Positions 43,582 through 53,788 of a stretch of 64,000 nt of DNA are shown in pieces. The position numbers and the translations under genes were made by a program. Position 1 is the first letter of the stretch; each line of letters opens with the position of its first letter. The notes below the pieces were generated by a model. It was not told where the DNA came from. It was given only the letters and a program-made list of their open reading frames with translations, and searched no databases. Origin of the DNA: Sphingomonas sp. (GTDB lineage Bacteria > Pseudomonadota > Alphaproteobacteria > Sphingomonadales > Sphingomonadaceae); the NCBI RefSeq assembly GCF_024508665.1, contig NZ_JANINP010000004.1, positions 62,001 to 126,000 of the forward strand, given 5' to 3'.

Positions 43582-44907
43582 TCAATTCCGGCGAAGCTTG
43601 GCAACCTCCTTGGGGGTGATGCTTGACCCCTTGGCGCCAAACCTCGCTGTCACGTAATTGGCGACGGCCGCAACTTCCGCATCCGAATATGCGGCGGCAA
43701 AGCTCGGCATATAGGGACGCCCGGTCCCCGGCTGCCCCGCGCCGTTGAGGATCATCAACGCGACATTTGCGGCGGTGGGATCGTTGACCGAACGGACGCC
43801 GGTCAGCCGCGCCTCATCGAAGATCGCTCCTGCACCCGTCCAGGCATGGCAACTGGCGCAATTGCCCTCGAACATGCGTTTGCCGACGGGATTATCGATC
43901 GCCGTCAATTTGGGCGAGGCGGGAGCGGGGCCGGCGGGCTGCGGCAACCGGTCGCTACTGATCGCGGGCACTGTGCGCAAATAGGTGACGATCGCGGCGA
44001 TATCGGATGGCGTCAGCTTGGACAGGCTTAATCCCACCGCTTCGCCCATCGGCCCCGACGCGACGCCGCGGCCCGGCGCATGGCCGGTCGATAGATAGGC
44101 TGCGATTTCGGCGTCGCTCCAGCCGCCGATGCCGCTGGTCCGGTCGCCAGTGATGTTATACGCGTTCCAGCCTTCGGCTTGGCCGCCCGCGAACTTGCTG
44201 CGCTGGTCCATCGCCTGCATCAGGTTGCGCGGCGTGTGGCATTCGCCGCAATGGCCCGCGGCCTCGACGAGATAGGCGCCGCGATTCCAGGCCGCATCGC
44301 GCTCGCGGATCGGGCGGAAGCGCCGGTCACTGTTGAAGAAGCTCGACCAGATGCCCATCAGCCAGCGCTGATTGAAGGGAAAGCCGAACGTGTTGGGCTT
44401 GTTCGCCTGCTTCACCGGGGGCAGCGAGAACAGATAGGACTTGATCGCCAGGACGTCGGCGTCTGTCAGCATCGTGTACGAGGCATAAGGAAAAGCGGGG
44501 TAGAAGCGCGTTCCGTCAGGCGCGATCCCTTGGTGCACTGCCTTCAGGAATTGCGCGTCGGTCCATTTGCCGATCCCGGTCTCGGGATCGGGCGTGATGT
44601 TGGGGGTGTAGATCGTCCCGAACGGCAGAACGAAGGGCCGGCCGCCGGCAAATGGCTTCCCGCCCTTCGCCGTATGGCAGGCCTCGCAGTCCGCCATCCG
44701 CGTGACGTATTCTGCGCGTGCCCGCGGATCGGTCGATGCGAGTTCCGCCGGCACTCCGGTCAGCGCGGCACCATTCGGGTAGCTGGCGAGATCGACCTCC
44801 GTGCCGTCCGCAAAGCTATAGGGGCCGGGCTGGAATACCATCCGCCCGACGATCGCCGCGACGAGGACGACGATCGCGCCCGTCAGAACCAAGAGGGTTC
44901 GTCGCAT
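43582..44907 (-). CDS. Tri-haem cytochrome c, electron acceptor of the aldehyde-oxidase-type complex
   Basis: The 441-residue protein starts with one membrane anchor or uncleaved signal (TLLVLTGAIVVLVAAIVGRM). It then has three c-type haem motifs, CEACH (about residue 74), CGECH (about 220) and CASCH (about 350), each with a downstream Met or His candidate ligand. It resembles the cytochrome subunit of membrane-bound alcohol and aldehyde dehydrogenases of acetic acid bacteria and sphingomonads. It is the last gene of a three-gene transcript, 2 bp after the Mo subunit, and should pass electrons to the respiratory chain on the periplasmic side. Confidence 0.93.
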   Translation of the reverse strand: MRRTLLVLTGAIVVLVAAIVGRMVFQPGPYSFADGTEVDLASYPNGAALTGVPAELASTDPRARAEYVTRMADCEACHTAKGGKPFAGGRPFVLPFGTIYTPNITPDPETGIGKWTDAQFLKAVHQGIAPDGTRFYPAFPYASYTMLTDADVLAIKSYLFSLPPVKQANKPNTFGFPFNQRWLMGIWSSFFNSDRRFRPIRERDAAWNRGAYLVEAAGHCGECHTPRNLMQAMDQRSKFAGGQAEGWNAYNITGDRTSGIGGWSDAEIAAYLSTGHAPGRGVASGPMGEAVGLSLSKLTPSDIAAIVTYLRTVPAISSDRLPQPAGPAPASPKLTAIDNPVGKRMFEGNCASCHAWTGAGAIFDEARLTGVRSVNDPTAANVALMILNGAGQPGTGRPYMPSFAAAYSDAEVAAVANYVTARFGAKGSSITPKEVAKLRRN

Positions 44908-44909
44908 CC

Positions 44910-47096
44910 TCAGGCTCCCTTCGCGATGAGCGCGCGATCGATCGGCATGCGTTTGAGCTGCACGCCGGTTGCCGCAAAGACCGCGTTGGCGACGGCCGGC
45001 TGCGTGACCACCGTGCCCGGCTCGCCGATCCCGCCCGAATTCTCATTGCTCGGCACGATATGGACTTCGATGGCCGGCATCTCGTCGATGCGAAGGACGC
45101 GATAATCGTTGAAATTGCCCTGTTCGACGCGGCCCCCGGCAAAGGTGATCTTGCCGAATAGCACGGCCGACAGGCCGAAGGTGGCGCCGCCCTGGATCTG
45201 CGCCTCGAAGATATCGGGATTGACGATCTTCCCCGCATCCGCAGCGATCACCAACCGGGTGACTCGCACGTCGCCCTGATCGGCCACCGCGACATCGGCG
45301 ATCGCAGCGAGGTAGCTGCCGAATGCGTTCATCAGCGCGATCCCGCGTCCGCGCCGGGCACCGAACGGGGATGCCGGCGGGGCCGTGCCCCAGCCAGCCT
45401 TTTCCGCCGCGAGGTTCAACGCACCCAGGGCGCGCGGGTTCTTCTCCAGCAGGCGGCGGCGGAAGGCGAGGGGATCGGTCCCGGTCTTGCTCGCGATCAG
45501 ATCGATGAAACATTCCATCGCGAAGATGGTCCCGTTGGGACCGACGCCGCGCAGGAATTGCACCGGCACCGCGCTTTCGTGGCGGATATATTCGACCAGC
45601 CGGTCGCCGACCGCATAAGGGACTTCCGCCGCACCATCGACCGCGTCCGAGTCGATGCCGTCCTTGAACGCAGGCGGCAGCCAGTGCGCCATGACCGACC
45701 CGCCGGTAACGCGGTGATGCCAGGCAGTGATGCGCCCATCCTCCACGCGCGCCTTCAGCCGCTCGTGATAGAGCGGGCGGTAGAGCTGCTGGCGGATGTC
45801 CTCCTCGCGCGACCAGATCACCTTGACCGGTCCGTCGACATGTGCGGCGATCCGCACCGCCTTGATCACGCCATCCACTTCGAGCCTGCGGCCGAACCCG
45901 CCACCGATCAAATGGTTGTTGACCGTCACCTTCTCGGGCGCGATGCCCAATGCCTTGGCCGCGCCGGTTTGTGCGAATCCGGGTACCTGCGTGCCGGTCC
46001 ACACCTCGCAGGCGCCGCCCTGAACGTGCACGGTGCAGTTGGTCATCTCCATCGGCGCGTGTGCCAGATAGGGCAGCTCGTAGCTCTCCTCGAAGACGGT
46101 GCCCCGCTTGAGCTTCGCGAGGGCATCGCCTTCCTTCTTGGCGACGGCGCCCTGGCCATTTGACGCCTTTTCCAGGCCGGACCAGAGCTGCGCCTGATCG
46201 AGCTCGGCATTGGCGCCCGGCGCCCAGTCGATGGCGAGCGCATTCAACCCCTGCATCGCCGCCCAGCTATTGTCCGCCACCACGGCGACGAGGTCGTCGA
46301 GCACCACCACCTGCCGTACGCCGGGGACGGCGAACGCGGGCGCCTGATCGACCTTGGCCACTTTGCCACCAAGCACGGGCGAAGACCGCAGTGTCGCGAA
46401 CCTCATCCCCGGCAGCATCACATCGATGCCGTACACGGTCTTGCCGATCGCCTTGTCGGGCGTGTCGATGCGATGCACCGGCTTGCCGATCAGGCGGAAT
46501 CGCGAAGGGTCCTTGAGCGTCACCTCCGTTGGCGGCTTCAGGCTAGCGGCCGCATTGGCCACCTCGCCATAGCGAAGCGACCGGCCGCTCGGCGCATGCG
46601 CGATGACGCCGTTCTCGGTGGTCAGGCTCGCGGTATCGACCTGCCAGCGCGCGGCGGCGGCGGCGACCAGCATGGCACGCGCGGTGGCGCCGGCTTTGCG
46701 CAGCGGGCCGCTCCACGCCATGGTCGTGGTCGAGCCGCCGGTCGCCTGGACGACGAAGATCGGGTTGCCGTAATTGGCCTGGTCGGGCGGGGCGTGCGCC
46801 GCGATCACCTTGTCGAGCGCGACATCCAGCTCGTCGGCGATGCACTGCGCCTGTGAGGTATAGACGCCCTGACCCATTTCGACCGCGGGCAAGGTGAAGG
46901 TGATCCGATCGTCGGGTGCGATATGGATATAGGCGTTGAATCGCGGGCCGGTCGCGACCGGTTCGGGATTGCTTGCCGGCGCCGCGCGCGCTGCGCCCCA
47001 GGGAAAGTCGATCGCGATCATCAATCCGGCCGTGACGGCGCCGCCATAAAGGACGGCCCGGCGCGTCAGGCCTTCGGGCTCAGGAGCGGGCGGCAT
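44910..47096 (-). CDS. Periplasmic molybdopterin-dependent aldehyde/isoquinoline oxidoreductase, large subunit (IorB-like)
   Basis: The 728-residue protein of the xanthine-oxidase family carries a twin-arginine signal ([16 protein letters not shown]), so it is exported folded with its partner. The body has the molybdopterin-binding signatures: [20 protein letters not shown] near residue 70, [33 protein letters not shown] and [15 protein letters not shown] with the catalytic glutamate near the end. The likely reaction is hydroxylation or oxidation of aldehydes or N-heterocycles. I chose the ATG at 47096, after AGGGG and 17 bp inside the 2Fe-2S subunit gene. Cytosine-dinucleotide cofactor is expected, unlike that of FdsA. 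Confidence 0.92.
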   Translation of the reverse strand: MPPAPEPEGLTRRAVLYGGAVTAGLMIAIDFPWGAARAAPASNPEPVATGPRFNAYIHIAPDDRITFTLPAVEMGQGVYTSQAQCIADELDVALDKVIAAHAPPDQANYGNPIFVVQATGGSTTTMAWSGPLRKAGATARAMLVAAAAARWQVDTASLTTENGVIAHAPSGRSLRYGEVANAAASLKPPTEVTLKDPSRFRLIGKPVHRIDTPDKAIGKTVYGIDVMLPGMRFATLRSSPVLGGKVAKVDQAPAFAVPGVRQVVVLDDLVAVVADNSWAAMQGLNALAIDWAPGANAELDQAQLWSGLEKASNGQGAVAKKEGDALAKLKRGTVFEESYELPYLAHAPMEMTNCTVHVQGGACEVWTGTQVPGFAQTGAAKALGIAPEKVTVNNHLIGGGFGRRLEVDGVIKAVRIAAHVDGPVKVIWSREEDIRQQLYRPLYHERLKARVEDGRITAWHHRVTGGSVMAHWLPPAFKDGIDSDAVDGAAEVPYAVGDRLVEYIRHESAVPVQFLRGVGPNGTIFAMECFIDLIASKTGTDPLAFRRRLLEKNPRALGALNLAAEKAGWGTAPPASPFGARRGRGIALMNAFGSYLAAIADVAVADQGDVRVTRLVIAADAGKIVNPDIFEAQIQGGATFGLSAVLFGKITFAGGRVEQGNFNDYRVLRIDEMPAIEVHIVPSNENSGGIGEPGTVVTQPAVANAVFAATGVQLKRMPIDRALIAKGA

Positions 47097-47532
47097 GCTT
47101 GATCCCCTCGCGGATGCGTACATAGGTTCCGCAGCGGCAGATATTGCCCGCCATTGCCGCATCGATATCGGAATCGTCCGGGGCCGGGTTGCTGGCCAGC
47201 AAGGCTGCGGCCGACATGATCTGTCCCGGCTGGCAATAGCCGCATTGGATGACCTCCAGGTCGATCCAAGCCTTCTGGATCTTCGCGCCGGCCGGAGTGT
47301 TTCCGACGCCCTCGATCGTCGTGATCGCGCGGCTCCCGACGCGCCCCGCTGGCAATTGGCAGGAGCGGACCGCGACCCCGTCGAGATGGACCGTGCAGGC
47401 GCCGCATTGGGCGATGCCGCAGCCGAATTTGGTGCCGGTCATCCCCAGGACGTCACGCAATACCCAGAGCAGCGGCATGTCGGGCGGCACGTCGGCCTGA
47501 TGCTTCTCACCGTTTATCGTGAATTCGAGCAT
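47080..47532 (-). CDS. 2Fe-2S subunit of the aldehyde/isoquinoline oxidoreductase (IorA-like)
   Basis: The 150-residue protein has a plant-type ferredoxin domain with one 2Fe-2S cluster ([17 protein letters not shown] plus Cys in RSCQLPAG) and a helical domain with the second cluster (CGYCQPGQI and NICRCGTY). It relays electrons from the molybdenum site in the large subunit to the cytochrome. It has no signal, as expected if it travels with the Tat-exported large subunit. The ATG at 47532 follows AAAGG; five further codons upstream are possible. It is the first gene of the set. Confidence 0.93.
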   Translation of the reverse strand: MLEFTINGEKHQADVPPDMPLLWVLRDVLGMTGTKFGCGIAQCGACTVHLDGVAVRSCQLPAGRVGSRAITTIEGVGNTPAGAKIQKAWIDLEVIQCGYCQPGQIMSAAALLASNPAPDDSDIDAAMAGNICRCGTYVRIREGIKHAARS

Positions 47533-47758
47533 TCGGCCGCCTTTCACATTCCCGATGACGCGAACTACCTGGATCCGGAGGCACCCTCCGTTCGGGTACG
47601 CACATCAACGCCAGTTCGAAAACTGTTTCGGAAGCATATCATCTTCTGGCCGGGGCGTGAGAGAATATTTCACGCCTGAGCGTGCGGCGTGGCCGCTAGG
47701 TCGAACGCGTTCCGTCGGGATCAGCCGTTCGGCAAGATATTATTTCGATTGGAAATTA

Positions 47759-47834
<76 letters not shown>

Positions 47835-47956
47835 ATGCCGGCTTGCGGCTGCCGCTGTTTAGAGCGGCCCCCCGGTCGGGGAGGGGCGCAATTACCATCG
47901 CAGGCGCGCTTTGCAACCCCTTTTTTGCAGCGCCGCAATCGACGTCCGCCTGGCCG

Positions 47957-49084
47957 CTACCAGCGGGTCTGCTGGCGGTTCTGGCGATCGAGCGACATCA
48001 GGATGCCGATGCACAACAGCACTGTCAGCTGCGACGATCCGCCGAAGCTGATCAGCGGCAGCGGCACGCCGACCACTGGCGCCATGCCCATCACCATCGC
48101 CATGTTGATCGAGACGTAGAAGAACAAGGTCGTGGCGAGACCCGCGGCGGTCAGCCGTGCGAAACGCCCTTCGGCCTTGAGCGCGACGTTGACTGCCCAC
48201 CAGATGATCGTGAACCACGCAACGATCAGCAGCACGCCGCCGACCAGCCCCCATTCTTCCATCATCGTCGCCAGCGCGAAATCGGTATGGCCTTCGGGCA
48301 GGTAATCGAGATGGCTCTGGGTACCGTTCAGGAAACCCTTGCCGAATATGCCGCCTGATCCAATCGCGATCTTCGATTGGCTGATGTGGTAACCGGTGCC
48401 GAGCGGGTCGCTCTCCGGGTCCATGAAGATCAGGATGCGGTTGCGCTGATAATCGTGCAGCACGAAGTTGAACGCGATCGGCGCCAGGATCGCGCCGGCC
48501 AACCCGCCGCCGATGAACAGGCGCAGCGGAACCCCGGCCAGGAACATCACCGTGACCCCGCCCGCGGTGATCATCAGCGCGGTGCCGAGATCGGGTTGGA
48601 GCATGACCAAAGCGGCGGGAATGCCGATCAGCACCAAGGGCGGCCAGATCGCGCCGAACTTGCGGATCTCGGCCGGCGGCAGCATCTCGTAGAAGCGCGC
48701 GCAAGCGAGCACGATGAAGGGCTTCATCAGTTCGGAAGGCTGCAGGCGGATGATGCCGAGCTCGAGCCAGCGCTGGCCGCCGCCGGCGACCTTGCCCAGG
48801 ATCTCGACCCCCAGCAGCATCAGGATGATCACCGCGTAAATGGGAAGGCTGATCGAACTCCAGGTGCTCTCGCGTACCCGCGACAAGGCCATCGCGCCGC
48901 CGAGCAGGACGAAGAAGCGGATACCCTGGGACAGAGCCCAGGGGCGGATATGGCCGCCTGCGGCCGAATAGAGCACCAACAGGTCGAAACACCCGATTGC
49001 CAGGACCAGCAGGATGATCTTCCAGGGCAATTGCGCGAGCGGCTCGGGCACGAAACCGAGATTGGCGGAGGAACCTCTAGTCAT
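47957..49084 (-). CDS. rodA: Rod shape-determining SEDS glycosyltransferase RodA
   Basis: RodA polymerises glycan strands of peptidoglycan during cell elongation, together with PBP2. The 375-residue protein has about ten membrane helices and the SEDS signatures: GGGQRWLELGIIRLQPSELM, MLQPDLGTALMI, FGKGFLNGTQSHLDYLPEGH with the catalytic region, and GVPLPLISFGGSS. The ATG overlaps the end of mrdA (8 bp). It is the last gene of the mreB-mreC-mreD-mrdA-rodA block. Confidence 0.96.
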   Translation of the reverse strand: MTRGSSANLGFVPEPLAQLPWKIILLVLAIGCFDLLVLYSAAGGHIRPWALSQGIRFFVLLGGAMALSRVRESTWSSISLPIYAVIILMLLGVEILGKVAGGGQRWLELGIIRLQPSELMKPFIVLACARFYEMLPPAEIRKFGAIWPPLVLIGIPAALVMLQPDLGTALMITAGGVTVMFLAGVPLRLFIGGGLAGAILAPIAFNFVLHDYQRNRILIFMDPESDPLGTGYHISQSKIAIGSGGIFGKGFLNGTQSHLDYLPEGHTDFALATMMEEWGLVGGVLLIVAWFTIIWWAVNVALKAEGRFARLTAAGLATTLFFYVSINMAMVMGMAPVVGVPLPLISFGGSSQLTVLLCIGILMSLDRQNRQQTRW

Positions 49085-51155
49085 TGGTCGCCTCCCGAGA
49101 GCCTTCCTCGGCGGGTTGCGCGGTGTTGGCGATCGCTGCGGCGGAGGAATTGGCGGCGTCCGTCGCCGCTTCCACGGCCGGCGCCTCGGTCGGTGCGGCG
49201 GTGGCGTCGGTCTCGGTCTGCGCGCCCTGGACCAGAGAGATCTGGCTCTTATAGGCGGCGGTTTCGGCCGCCATGCGCGTGGCGATATCGCCGCCCCAGG
49301 TCGGTTCGACCTCCGCCAGCGACTTCAGCGCGCGGTCGCGGTCGAGCAGATAGGTTATGATGTCGCGCCCGATCCCCGGCGTGTCGAGGTTGGTGACGGT
49401 ATGGCCGCCATGTTCGAGCACGATCGCGGCTGCATAACGCGGATTCTCGACCGGCGCGAAGCAGATGAACAAAGCGTGGTCGCGCATCTTGAATGGAAGG
49501 GAAGCGTTGGAACGCACGCCGCCTGCGCGCTCGGCCATGGTGATGCGGCGGACTTGTGCCGTACCGGTCTTGGCGCCGAGCGAGACGCCGGGAATGTTGA
49601 GCCGGGCGCGGCCGCCGGTGCCACCCTGGTTGACCACGCCGTACATCGCGTCGCGGATATAGGCGAGGTGCTGCGGATCGAGCGGCAGCGGATTGGCGAG
49701 CGGCGCATTGCCGCTCATCACGATCCTCGGGTGAAGATCGCGCCCCGACGCGATGCGCGAGGCCATGACGGCGAGCTGGATCGGGTTGGCCAGAACATAG
49801 CCCTGGCCGATCGACGCGTTGAGCGAGTCGGCGACGGTCCAGTCGGCCTTGTACTTCTTGCGCTTCCAGGCGCTGTCGGGGACCGTGCCGTAGCGCTGGG
49901 TGGAGAAGGGCAGGTCGAACTTTTGCCCCAGGCCCATCGTGCGCGCCACCGGCGCGACCTGGTCGTAGCCGAGCCGACGCACCATCTCGTAGAAATAGAT
50001 GTCGCAGCTCGCCATGATGGCTTGCTTGAGGTTGAGCGGCCCGTGTCCCGACCTTTTGTGACAGTGGAAGATGCCGTTCCCGACGCGCAGCGCGCCGCCG
50101 CAGCTGATCCGCTCGTCGGGGCTGACACCGGCACGCAGCAAGGCAAGACCATTCATCGGCTTGACCGTCGACCCGGGCGGATAGAGGCCCTGCAGCACCT
50201 TGTTCATCAATGGCACGTGATCGTTGTCCGACAGCATCTTCCATTCAAGATGGCTGATGCCGTCGGAAAAGCTGTTGGGGTCGTAAGCGGGCATCGACAC
50301 AAAGGCGAGGATGTCGCCCGAGGACACGTCGATGACCACCGCCGATCCCGAATTGGTGCCCAGGCGGCGCGCGGCATATTCCTGTAGCCCGGCATCGATC
50401 GTCAGCCGCTGATTGTGGCCCGGAACGTCCTGCCGGGTCGCCAGTTCGCGCACAAGCTTGCCATGCGCCGTGACTTCGACGCGCTTGGCGCCAGGCTCGC
50501 CGCGCAACTTCTCTTCCAGCGCCTTTTCAAGACCGTCCTTGCCGATCTTGAAGCCCGGCGTGATGTAGAGCGGGTTTTTAGTCTGCTTATATTGTTCGGC
50601 CGATGCGGCGCCGACATAGCCGGTCAGATGCGCGACGGCCGGGCCCGCCGGATAGCTTCGCGAATAGCCGCGCGTCGGCGCGACGCCGGGCAATTCGGGT
50701 TGGCGCACCTGGACTGCGGCGAACCGGTCCCAGTCGAGATTCTCCGCGACCTGCACCGGCTGGAAGCCCGCGGCGCGCTTCAGGTCGGTCTGGATTCGCA
50801 CGATCTGTTCGGGCGGCAGCGACAATAATTGCTGGAGTAGCTTCAGCACCTGATCGGTCTGCTCCTTCGGCAGGCGATCGGGGATGATGTCGACGCGGAA
50901 ATCGGTGCGGTTGTTGGCGATCGGATGGCCATAGCGATCGATGATCCAGCCACGCCGCGGTGGGATCATCGTCAGGTTGACGCGGTTGCTTTCCGCCAAC
51001 AGCTGGTAGCGCTGGTTCTCGATCACCGCGAGCCAGGTCATCCGGCTCGCCAGGGCCACCGCGACCGCGCCTTGCGCCGCCCCGAGCACGATCGCACGCC
51101 GCGAGAAGCTGTAGGATTGCTGGACTTCGTTGACCAGGCGGGGTGGACGACTCAC
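49077..51155 (-). CDS. mrdA: Penicillin-binding protein 2 (elongation transpeptidase)
   Basis: PBP2 crosslinks peptidoglycan with RodA in the elongasome. The 692-residue protein has one N-terminal membrane helix (RAIVLGAAQGAVAVALASRM) and a dimerisation/pedestal domain. The transpeptidase domain has Ser329 in PGSTVKPM as the active serine, SIGQGYVLANPIQLAVM and GAKTGTAQVRR. The last 60 residues are an Ala/Glu-rich tail (TDATAAPTEAPAVEAATDAA) beyond the usual end. The GTG start at 51155 overlaps the mreD stop (GTGA); the frame stays open far upstream inside mreD without similarity. Confidence 0.95.
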   Translation of the reverse strand: MSRPPRLVNEVQQSYSFSRRAIVLGAAQGAVAVALASRMTWLAVIENQRYQLLAESNRVNLTMIPPRRGWIIDRYGHPIANNRTDFRVDIIPDRLPKEQTDQVLKLLQQLLSLPPEQIVRIQTDLKRAAGFQPVQVAENLDWDRFAAVQVRQPELPGVAPTRGYSRSYPAGPAVAHLTGYVGAASAEQYKQTKNPLYITPGFKIGKDGLEKALEEKLRGEPGAKRVEVTAHGKLVRELATRQDVPGHNQRLTIDAGLQEYAARRLGTNSGSAVVIDVSSGDILAFVSMPAYDPNSFSDGISHLEWKMLSDNDHVPLMNKVLQGLYPPGSTVKPMNGLALLRAGVSPDERISCGGALRVGNGIFHCHKRSGHGPLNLKQAIMASCDIYFYEMVRRLGYDQVAPVARTMGLGQKFDLPFSTQRYGTVPDSAWKRKKYKADWTVADSLNASIGQGYVLANPIQLAVMASRIASGRDLHPRIVMSGNAPLANPLPLDPQHLAYIRDAMYGVVNQGGTGGRARLNIPGVSLGAKTGTAQVRRITMAERAGGVRSNASLPFKMRDHALFICFAPVENPRYAAAIVLEHGGHTVTNLDTPGIGRDIITYLLDRDRALKSLAEVEPTWGGDIATRMAAETAAYKSQISLVQGAQTETDATAAPTEAPAVEAATDAANSSAAAIANTAQPAEEGSREATND

Positions 51156-51661
51156 GCGCGGCCCCGTTTGCGGTCGAGCCAAGCGACCAATCGGGCGACG
51201 AAGGGATAGAGCAGCACCGCGACGATCACCTGGAACAACAACAGGGTATCGACATGCGCCTCTATCCCGGTGGCGATCAAGCGTCCTCCGATCAATGCGA
51301 AGGCGATCGCGCCCGTTGCCAGCACCCAATCCTGCCAGAAATCGCGCGCCACCAGCCGCTGGTCGAGCATGTCGATCGCCAGGAACGCCATGCTCCATAG
51401 CATCACCGCGCTGCCCAATGGCTGGCCGCTGACCAGATCGTCGAACAGGCCGAACGGAATCGGGGCCCAGACGCGTAAGGCTTCGGGACGCATCAGCCGC
51501 CAGCCGAGCAGGATCATCAGCCCGAACGGCGGCAGTACCGGAAAGGTCGCGATGAAGGGAATCACGGTGACCAGCGACCCCGCCATCACCGAACCGACGG
51601 GGATCAGCCATCGCCCGGTGGGCGAGGTCTGCGGAGCAAACGCGCTCGGTGGTCGATTCAC
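51152..51661 (-). CDS. mreD: Rod shape-determining protein MreD
   Basis: The 169-residue membrane protein has about five helices (LVTVIPFIATFPVLPPFGLM, WVLATGAIAFALIGGRLIA, LLLFQVIVAVLLYPFVARL) and belongs to the elongasome. It has low sequence conservation, but the position between mreC and mrdA and the helix pattern fix the call. Both ends overlap neighbours by 4 bp. Confidence 0.92.
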   Translation of the reverse strand: MNRPPSAFAPQTSPTGRWLIPVGSVMAGSLVTVIPFIATFPVLPPFGLMILLGWRLMRPEALRVWAPIPFGLFDDLVSGQPLGSAVMLWSMAFLAIDMLDQRLVARDFWQDWVLATGAIAFALIGGRLIATGIEAHVDTLLLFQVIVAVLLYPFVARLVAWLDRKRGRA

Positions 51662-52533
51662 GGACGCGTGTCCTGCGCCGGTGGTGGCGGTGGCGGCAGA
51701 TAGGTTTTCATCACCGTGGCGAAATCGAGCGCATCGGGACGCGCCAGCGGCATCGCCAGCGCGCTGTCGCGGCCGCGCTCGGTCACCTTGGCGACCGGCA
51801 CGTTGGGCGGGAAGATCCCGCCCGTCCCCGACGTTACCAGGATATCGCCGGGACCGAACTGGCCAGTGGTCATGGCAATCGGCCGCACTTCGAGCAGGCC
51901 ATCGCCACGTCCCGCGGCGAAGCCTGGGGCGCCGTCCTTGAGGCGCCGCACCGGGATCACGCTTTCCGGGTCGATGATCATCAGCACACGTGCGGTATCG
52001 GGACCGGCCTCTATCACGCGTCCGACCAACCCGTCGGGGCCGCGCACCGGCATGCCGGCATGCACGCCCTGCGCGATGCCGGCATAGACCAGGGCATAAC
52101 GCCGCGTGCTCGAAGCCGATGAACTCACCAGCCGAGCGTTGATGATGTCCTCGATCGCCGGCTCGCGCATGTTGAGCAGCTTCTTGAGGCGGATGTTCTC
52201 ATAGGCGATCGCGCGCGCCTTCAGCAGGACCTGCTCCTGGCGCTCGACCTGCTCCTTCAGCCGGGCATTCTCGCCATGTACGCCGAAATAGCTGCCGACC
52301 CATCCGGGGATCGATCCGATCCCGCGCACGACCGAGCCGACGCCCCAGCTGACTGGCGCGGTGATCTCGGCCGTCCCGGCGCGCAACGCCGAGAAAGCCG
52401 GTGGATCGAGCTTGGAGATCAGCAACAGGACCGCGCCGACGAGCACGCCCGCGATCGCGATCACGTAGCCGATGAACAGACTATATTGCGCCCGCCGCGA
52501 ATAACCCGGGCGCCGGTTGCGTGGCGACGCCAT
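51658..52533 (-). CDS. mreC: Rod shape-determining protein MreC
   Basis: The 291-residue periplasmic scaffold of the elongasome has a short cytosolic N-terminus and one membrane helix (YVIAIAGVLVGAVLLLI). A coiled coil follows (about residues 80-115, NARLKEQVERQEQVLLKARA), then the double beta-barrel domain (GMPVRGPDGLVGRVIEAG, GDILVTSGTGGIFPPNVPVA). It ends in a proline run (YLPPPPPPAQDTRP). It follows mreB by 69 bp and overlaps mreD by 4 bp. Confidence 0.94.
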   Translation of the reverse strand: MASPRNRRPGYSRRAQYSLFIGYVIAIAGVLVGAVLLLISKLDPPAFSALRAGTAEITAPVSWGVGSVVRGIGSIPGWVGSYFGVHGENARLKEQVERQEQVLLKARAIAYENIRLKKLLNMREPAIEDIINARLVSSSASSTRRYALVYAGIAQGVHAGMPVRGPDGLVGRVIEAGPDTARVLMIIDPESVIPVRRLKDGAPGFAAGRGDGLLEVRPIAMTTGQFGPGDILVTSGTGGIFPPNVPVAKVTERGRDSALAMPLARPDALDFATVMKTYLPPPPPPAQDTRP

Positions 52534-52602
52534 TCACTTCCCTCGCACCCCGAAGTCCCGGGATTCTTTCGTTCTCAGGCTTGGATCAGGCCCGAGATTC
52601 AA

Positions 52603-53700
<1,098 letters not shown>

Positions 53701-53788
53701 TCATCCCGTCCGCCAAAGCCAAATCCGGGCTCCGGTTTATTGGCATTTGCGGTCGCGGGATGGCGTCGCTTGGTCTAGAGTCAAACCC